Source: Paracraurococcus sp042666655 (GTDB lineage Bacteria; Pseudomonadota; Alphaproteobacteria; Acetobacterales; Acetobacteraceae). Taken from it: DNA of 64,000 bases. Under the pieces are notes generated by a model. It saw nothing but the letters and a program-made list of their open reading frames with translations, did no database searches and had not been told where the DNA came from. Position numbers and translations under genes: made by a program. Every line of letters starts with the position of its first letter. The first letter of the stretch is position 1. Location of the stretch: the NCBI RefSeq assembly GCF_042666655.1, contig NZ_JBHTDE010000006.1, positions 62,001 to 126,000 of the forward strand, given 5' to 3'. Shown here in pieces: positions 59,323 through 64,000 of the stretch.

Positions 59323-59697
59323 TCACCCGCCGGTCGCCGCCACGACCGCGCGGCGCAGCTGCTCGAAGGTGATCGGCTTGAACAGGATCGCCGCGGGGTG
59401 GCCGCTGTTGATCCGGGCAACCGTCGCCGGCTCCTGCGACCCGGTTATGAAGATGACCGGGCAGCCCAGGACGTCATGGATCGCCTGCGCGGCGTCCACG
59501 CCATCCGCCTCGCCCTTCAGCCGGACATCCATCAGCACCAGCTCCGGCCGGTGGAACTTGGCGAGCGCGATCGCCCGGCTTGCGTTGTCGGCGGTGGCGC
59601 AGACCTCCAGCCGCAACGCGGCGACCATGTCGGCCAGCGTGTCGGCGATGAGGAACTCATCCTCGACGATCAGCACGCGACCGCCGCGGTCGCTCAT
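59323..59697 (-). CDS. Single-domain response regulator
   Basis: This 124-residue receiver-only protein has acidic pocket residues in VLIVEDEFLIADT (near residue 12), phospho-acceptor Asp57 in LVLMDVRL, and the conserved Lys in ILFKPITFEQL. There is no output domain. It overlaps the adjoining histidine-kinase gene (ATGA), so the two form a translationally coupled pair. Such receivers usually relay phosphate to another protein, as in the general stress response of alphaproteobacteria. Confidence 0.9.
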   Translation of the reverse strand: MSDRGGRVLIVEDEFLIADTLADMVAALRLEVCATADNASRAIALAKFHRPELVLMDVRLKGEADGVDAAQAIHDVLGCPVIFITGSQEPATVARINSGHPAAILFKPITFEQLRRAVVAATGG

Positions 59698-61337
59698 CGG
59701 GGCCCTTCCGGCAGCGGCAGCCGGATCGTGACGCGGGTGCCGCCCTGATAGGCGATGGCCAGCGCGCCATCCAGCTGGCCGACCAGCCCCTCGACGATCC
59801 GGCTGCCGAGGCCCGGCCGCGCGGCATAGCGCTCCACCGCCGCCGGGTCGCGGCCCTGGTCGGCGACGACCAGCTCCGCGGCATCGCCGCTCACCCGGTG
59901 GAATCCAACCGCCAGGGATCCCGTGGAGCCGGGCGGATAGGCGTGGCGCACGGCATTCGTCACAAGCTCCGTCACGATCAGCCCCAGCGGGGCGGCGATA
60001 TCCATGGTCACCGCGACCGAATCGGCGGCAACCTCGATCCGGACCCCGTCATCGAACGGGGACAGCGAGCGCTCCAGATTGGATGTCAATTCATATAGGA
60101 AGGGAGCGATATCGAACGTCGCAAGGTCGTCCGACCGCATCAACTGGGCGTGCACCAGGCCGAGCGCATGCAGTTGGTTGCGGATGCCGGTCAGCCGCGC
60201 CGCCACGGCCGGGTTGTCCTGCCGCTTCGCCTCCATCCGCACCAGCGAATCGACCACCTGCAGGTTGTTCCTGACCCGGTGGTAGACCTCCCGCAGCAGC
60301 AGGTCGCGCTGGCCAAGCGCCTGGTGCAGCTCGGCGGTGCGGGCGGCGACGCGGGCCTCGAGCTGGTCGCGGGCATGTGCCAGCTGGCGTTGCTGACGGA
60401 CGAATTGCGCCAGGAAGAACAGGAACAGCACGGCGGCCGAGGTGACCCAGCCGGCCCGGGCGACGATCCAGCCGACCGAATAGCGGCCGCCGCCGAGCTG
60501 CGACACCAGCAGCGCGCAGGCCATCGTCGTCTGCGCCAGCGCCAACCACAGGAACAGCGCGTCGCGGTCGCGGAGGACCCACAGGACCAGCGCGGCGCCG
60601 GCCGCCAGCATGCCGATCGCCAGCCAGTTCGCCGCGATGTTCAGCGGCGTCCAGGCGAGCTCCCGGCCCATCAGGTCGGGCAGCCGGTCGGGGATCAGGA
60701 TCGCGGCCAGGACGATGGCGGCGACGGCCAGCAGCACCGTCGCGACCGCCGCCTGGATCGCCCGGCCGCTGCGCCCCGCTGGGCAGCGGCCAGGCGCCGC
60801 GACCGCGACGACGATCCCCGCCAGCGACAGCCCGGCATGGCCGAGGATCCAGGCGACGAAGATCCAGGCGGTCGAAGGCGCGGTGCCGATCACGCCGCGC
60901 CCCGCCAGCACCGCGCCGGGGAAGGTCAGCAGATGGAACACCGCCATCAGGCTGCTGTGCAGGTAGGCGCAGCCGAGCAGCAGCAGCGGCCAGGCACGCA
61001 GCGCGTGGAACTGCACCAGGAGCAGGAAGGCGGTGGTCGCCTCGGCGATGACGATCCCGGCGACGAAGGCCGCGGTGATCCCCGGAATCTCCGGCCCCGC
61101 CACGCCGGCACGGGGCAGCACCGCCAGCGTCAGCGCGACGTAGCCCAGCATGGCGAGCAGGACGTAACGGCGGGTGGCGTCGCCCGCGGCCTGGATCGCC
61201 GCTGTCCCGCGGTGGAGTTGCGTTTCAACCAGGGCGGGAATCGATCCAGGGAAGGTACTGCGCGGGCATGGCTGCCGCGACGCGTCGGCCAGGTGTTGCC
61301 AGGCGGGGCGACGATGCCGTGCGGGGCGAGAGGACAC
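59694..61337 (-). CDS. Membrane-bound histidine kinase with MASE4-like sensor and HisKA_2 core
   Basis: This protein of up to 547 residues has an N-terminal membrane region (residues about 58-312, eight helices) that resembles the MASE4 sensor domain. It is followed by a short coiled coil and a HisKA_2/HWE-type dimerisation domain with LLREVYHRVRNNLQVVDSL (His353). The ATPase domain has GLIVTELVTNAVRHAYPPG and GLGSRIVEGLVGQ. It phosphorylates the receiver encoded next to it. The frame opens at a GTG (61335-61337); the first 40 residues are arginine-rich and not membrane-like, so the true start could be later, for example near residue 38. Confidence 0.85.
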   Translation of the reverse strand: MSSRPARHRRPAWQHLADASRQPCPRSTFPGSIPALVETQLHRGTAAIQAAGDATRRYVLLAMLGYVALTLAVLPRAGVAGPEIPGITAAFVAGIVIAEATTAFLLLVQFHALRAWPLLLLGCAYLHSSLMAVFHLLTFPGAVLAGRGVIGTAPSTAWIFVAWILGHAGLSLAGIVVAVAAPGRCPAGRSGRAIQAAVATVLLAVAAIVLAAILIPDRLPDLMGRELAWTPLNIAANWLAIGMLAAGAALVLWVLRDRDALFLWLALAQTTMACALLVSQLGGGRYSVGWIVARAGWVTSAAVLFLFFLAQFVRQQRQLAHARDQLEARVAARTAELHQALGQRDLLLREVYHRVRNNLQVVDSLVRMEAKRQDNPAVAARLTGIRNQLHALGLVHAQLMRSDDLATFDIAPFLYELTSNLERSLSPFDDGVRIEVAADSVAVTMDIAAPLGLIVTELVTNAVRHAYPPGSTGSLAVGFHRVSGDAAELVVADQGRDPAAVERYAARPGLGSRIVEGLVGQLDGALAIAYQGGTRVTIRLPLPEGPR

Positions 61338-61534
61338 AAACGGTTCGCGATGAACCTCGCGGCATCGGGCCCGGGCGGCAAACTGGCCGGCGAAGATCGC
61401 GTCATGCTACAGCGCAGCCGGGCAGGGTCCGCCCCCCGATCCGCCGCGGTCGCGGGCCCCGGCTGCCGGGCCCCGTGCGCGACGGCCGGGCCCCGCCGGA
61501 ATTCGAGGGCCGGAGTTCGAGGAGAGACGCCCGC

Positions 61535-62863
61535 ATGTCCCATGCCGATACCCTGCAGGACCTCGTCGCCGCTGCCCGCCGGGCCGGGGCGGATGCCGCC
61601 GATGCGGTCCTGATCAGCAATGCCTCGCTCCACGTCTCCCGCCGGCTCGGCGAGATCGAGCAGCTGGAACGGGCCGAGGGCTTCGATCTCGGCCTACGGG
61701 TCTTCCTCGGCCAGCGTCAGGCGATTGTCTCCTCCACCGACCCCTCGCCCAAGGGCTTCGCCGCGCTGGCCGAGCGCGCCGTCGCCATGGCGCGGGTGGT
61801 GCCCGAGGACCCCTTCGCCGGCCTCGCCGATGCGCCGGACGGGCTGGTCGCGGTCGATCTCGACCTGGCGGATGCCGAGGAGCCCAACGCCGCCGCACTG
61901 ATCGCCCGCGCCGCCGCGGCCGAGGATGCGGCGCTGGCCGTGGCCGGGGTGAGCAATTCCGAAGGCGCCAGCGCCGGCTGGGGCCGCTACGCCATCGCCA
62001 TGGCAGCCAGCAACGGCTTCGCCGGGGAATATGCCCGCACCAGCCATTCGATCTCGGTCACCGCCCTGGCGGGGCAGGGGACGTCGATGGAGCGGGACTA
62101 CGACTATTCCAGCTGCGTCCATCTGTCCGATCTGGAGGACGCCGCCATGCTCGGCCGCCGCGCCGGGGAGAAGGCGGTGGCGCGGCTGAACCCGTCCCGG
62201 CCGAAGACTGCCCGGGTGCCCGTGGTCTACGACCCACGCGTGGCGGCTTCGCTGCTCGGGCATCTGTCGGGCGCCATCAACGGCGCCGCGGTCGCGCGGG
62301 GCACCTCCTTCCTCGGTGACAAGCTGGGCCAGCGGGTGATGGCGGCCGGGCTGACGGTGGTGGACGACCCGACCCGGCGGCGCGGGCTGCGCAGCCGGCC
62401 CTTTGACGGCGAGGGCATGAAGGGTACCCGCCGCGCCATCGTCGAGGACGGCATCCTGACCACCTGGATCCTCGACTGGCGCAGCGCCCGGCAGCTCGGC
62501 ATGGCCTCGACCGGCCATGCCGGCCGCGGCACCGGCGGGCCGCCTTCGCCCAGCACCACCAACCTGTGGCTGGAAGCCGGCAGCATGACGCCGGCGGCGC
62601 TGATGGCCGATATCCGCGAGGGCATCTACGTGACGGAACTGATCGGCATGGGGGTCAACGGCGTCACCGGCGACTACAGCCGCGGCGCCGCCGGCTTCAT
62701 GATCCGCGACGGCGCCCTGGCGGAGCCGGTCAGCGAGATCACCATTGCCGGCAACGTCAAGGATATGCTGCTGAACCTGACGCCGGCGGACGACCTGCAA
62801 TTCCGTCGCGGCACCGACAGCCCGACCATCCGGGTCGAGGGCCTGACCATGGCGGGTGGCTAG
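61535..62863 (+). CDS. pmbA: PmbA/TldE family metalloprotease partner
   Basis: This 442-residue protein is of the TldD/PmbA family. E-subunit features are SRRLGEIEQLERAEGFDLGLRVFLG, YDYSSCVHLSDLE and SNSEGASAG, and the C-terminal half has PVVYDPRVAASLLGHLSGAINGAAVARGTSF (residues 227-257; key parts VVYDPRVAASLL and GAINGAAVARGTSF) and GVNGVTGDYSRGAAGFMI. It lacks the HExxxH zinc motif found in TldD, so it is the PmbA/TldE-type subunit, which works with TldD encoded elsewhere to cleave peptides such as modified microcin precursors. It ends 10 bp before repeat copy H. Confidence 0.88.
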   Translation: MSHADTLQDLVAAARRAGADAADAVLISNASLHVSRRLGEIEQLERAEGFDLGLRVFLGQRQAIVSSTDPSPKGFAALAERAVAMARVVPEDPFAGLADAPDGLVAVDLDLADAEEPNAAALIARAAAAEDAALAVAGVSNSEGASAGWGRYAIAMAASNGFAGEYARTSHSISVTALAGQGTSMERDYDYSSCVHLSDLEDAAMLGRRAGEKAVARLNPSRPKTARVPVVYDPRVAASLLGHLSGAINGAAVARGTSFLGDKLGQRVMAAGLTVVDDPTRRRGLRSRPFDGEGMKGTRRAIVEDGILTTWILDWRSARQLGMASTGHAGRGTGGPPSPSTTNLWLEAGSMTPAALMADIREGIYVTELIGMGVNGVTGDYSRGAAGFMIRDGALAEPVSEITIAGNVKDMLLNLTPADDLQFRRGTDSPTIRVEGLTMAGG

Positions 62864-62873
62864 GGCATACCAA

Positions 62874-63011
62874 GCAAGCTTGCGGAGGGAAACGTATGCC
62901 CTCCGCGAACCCCACCTTTCCTTTTTGCAAGTCGAGTGCCGCCGCGCGGCAGGTGTTGACTCCCAAAAACAGAGGAGGGGCCCGGGGAGGATGCTTCCTT
63001 CCCGGTCTTGC
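62874..63011. repeat. Dispersed palindromic element, copy H
   Basis: Full-length (138 bp) reverse-oriented copy, beginning GCAAGCTTGCGGAGG, with a changed first hairpin (GGAGGGAAACG.../GCCCTCC). The central 10-mer GCCGCGCGGC is at 62941-62950. It ends CTTCCCGGTCTTGC. It lies 10 bp after the pmbA stop and 34 bp before the next start codon, so transcription into the next gene would have to pass through it. Confidence 0.85.
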
Positions 63012-63045
63012 TTTACCTCACGGACCTTCAGGGAAGGAGCGACCC

Positions 63046-63453
63046 ATGGCAGTCCAGGACTGGCGCAAGACGCGTGAGCACATGGAGCGGGAGGCGATCG
63101 CGGCACTCGCCGAGCTCAGCCTGAACGAGGACGGCCGGATGCCGCTGCGCGAGGCCGCGGCACTGGCCGTCGTCACCGCCCACCAGGTGCCCGAACTGGT
63201 CGAGATGGGCGCCTTCGAGGCAGGTGACCTGGACGACGACGCGATGAATGCCACCGCCGTGGTGGTCGACATCGCCTCCGGCTGGGACGACGAAAGCGAG
63301 AGCGTCGCCGAATATGTCGAAAGCCTCGACGAACACGACCTGGAGCGGCTGTCGCGCTATGCCCAGGCCTGGGCCGCCGCGGTCTGGCAGCAGATGGTTC
63401 CGCTCAGCCAGGCGGAGAAGGACACCACGCTGGCCTCGCTGAGGCTGCAATAG
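63046..63453 (+). CDS. Hypothetical acidic protein
   Basis: This 135-residue protein is rich in Asp and Glu, helical, and without a signal peptide or membrane segment. Features include EREAIAALAELSLNEDGRMPL, REAAALAVVTAHQVPELVEM and a repeated DDES/ESVAEYVESLDEHDLERL stretch. No family recognised. A GGGAAGGAG ribosome-binding site precedes the ATG at 63046. The last 50 bp overlap, in antiparallel fashion, the end of the MFS gene. Its upstream leader contains copy H of the repeat. Confidence 0.6.
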   Translation: MAVQDWRKTREHMEREAIAALAELSLNEDGRMPLREAAALAVVTAHQVPELVEMGAFEAGDLDDDAMNATAVVVDIASGWDDESESVAEYVESLDEHDLERLSRYAQAWAAAVWQQMVPLSQAEKDTTLASLRLQ

Positions 63454-64000
63454 ACTTCCGGGCGGTCTCCGGCATCGCCCACCAGAACAGCAGCGCGCCG
63501 GCCGCCGCCGTCGCGGCCAGGGCCAGGAAGGCCGCCGAATAGCCGGCCTGCACCACCACCCAGCCGGCCAGCCCGTTGGAAAGCGAGGCGCCCAGCCCCT
63601 GCGCGGTGGCGACGGCGCCGAGTCCGGCGCCGAAATGCCCGGTGCCCCGCGTCAGGTCGGCGGTGATCATCGGCATCAGGGCGCCGAACAGCCCGGCGCC
63701 CACCCCGTCCAGCGCCTGCACCGAGACCAGCCACCAGGGATCGTCGGACAAAGTGTAGAGCACGCCGCGCAGCGCCAGCACCGCGAAGCCGGCCAGGAAC
63801 AGCGGCTTGCGGCCCCAGGCATCGGCCCGGGCACCGGCCAGCGCCGCCATCGGCACCATCACCAATTGGGCCGCGACGATGCAGGCCGACATCAGCGCGG
63901 TGCCGCGGTTGAGGTCCTGCTGTGCCAGCTTCTGCCCGACCAGCGGCAGCATCGCCGCATTGGCCAGATGGAACAGCGCGACGCAGAGCGCGAAGACCAG
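63404..64000 (-). CDS. MFS transporter, C-terminal part
   Basis: This is the C-terminal 198 residues of a major facilitator protein; the N-terminus lies beyond the right edge. About six membrane helices are visible, with a loop GARADAWGRKPLFLAG between two of them that matches the repeated MFS loop motif, and LALRGVLYTLSDDPWWLVSVQALDGVGAGLFGALMPM following (given here in full context as key parts YTLSDDPWW and DGVGAGLFGALMPM). The last 16 codons overlap the convergent acidic-protein gene. Confidence 0.83.
   Translation of the reverse strand: MVFALCVALFHLANAAMLPLVGQKLAQQDLNRGTALMSACIVAAQLVMVPMAALAGARADAWGRKPLFLAGFAVLALRGVLYTLSDDPWWLVSVQALDGVGAGLFGALMPMITADLTRGTGHFGAGLGAVATAQGLGASLSNGLAGWVVVQAGYSAAFLALAATAAAGALLFWWAMPETARKSIAASARPAWCPSPPG

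Noticed and set aside
941..63011. The recurrent palindromic element as a CRISPR array or as coding sequence
   Set aside because: Copies are kilobases apart in both orientations without uniform spacers, and frames through them differ between copies and contain stops.

Overview
The window is one 64 kb stretch of very GC-rich chromosome. The gene content points to an alphaproteobacterium of the Acetobacteraceae (Roseomonas-like); this is inferred from composition and gene families, not from a marker gene. Supporting features are five Bug-type tripartite-tricarboxylate binding proteins without their TctAB permeases, an aroE-coaE-dnaQ operon, a HisKA_2-type sensor kinase paired with a receiver-only regulator, and a fabI-ackA pair. 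Coding density is high, many neighbours overlap by 4 bases (ATGA or GTGA), and both outermost genes run off the window.

Layout. 1-4.5 kb: acyl-CoA synthetase (partial), a Zur-box-controlled zinc-binding protein, a zinc-ribbon protein, proline iminopeptidase, a YciE-type protein and tRNA-Arg(CCU). 4.5-8.8 kb: Bug protein, agmatinase-family enzyme, fabI-ackA. 8.9-15.7 kb: one minus-strand block with a complete branched-chain-type ABC importer (livF,G,M,H and a binding protein) followed by an intradiol dioxygenase and an FAD hydroxylase, probably an aromatic uptake and breakdown unit. 15.8-25.6 kb: hemW, MAPEG, rhodanese, a two-gene lipoprotein unit, an NHL-repeat protein, two divergent Bug genes, a ClC channel and a peptide-type binding protein. 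25.7-30.3 kb: a three-subunit molybdenum oxidoreductase (SoeABC-like). 30.4-43 kb: HpcH aldolase, GST, SDR, aroE-coaE-dnaQ, methyltransferase, MFS/AraC divergent pair, MFS, DUF4142 protein, D12 DNA methyltransferase, lipoamide dehydrogenase. 43-50 kb: a decayed AraC/GyrI regulator, catalase-like peroxidase, tandem Bug paralogues, and a type III polyketide synthase/methyltransferase/flavoprotein operon resembling phenolic-lipid clusters. 50-64 kb: two MoeA-related genes (one fused to a periplasmic-binding-like domain), glycogen-debranching-type glucosidase, an IS481 remnant, a PRISE-type reductase, M16 peptidase, sensor kinase/receiver pair, PmbA, a small unknown protein and a partial MFS transporter.

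The most unusual structure is a dispersed intergenic element of about 138 bp, present in eight copies plus one or two fragments. Each full copy is an imperfect palindrome built from two C/T-G/A-rich hairpins flanking a central hairpin that carries the invariant 10-mer GCCGCGCGGC. Ends are similar inverted repeats (GCAAGG...CCTTGC). Every copy begins within about ten bases of a stop codon, and none lies in a divergent promoter region. One copy lacks the central hairpin, one runs into the end of a decayed gene, and one appears to be interrupted by an IS481 remnant with recognisable terminal inverted repeats. Its function is unknown; terminator/3'-end element and non-autonomous mobile element are the two leading ideas, and they are not exclusive.
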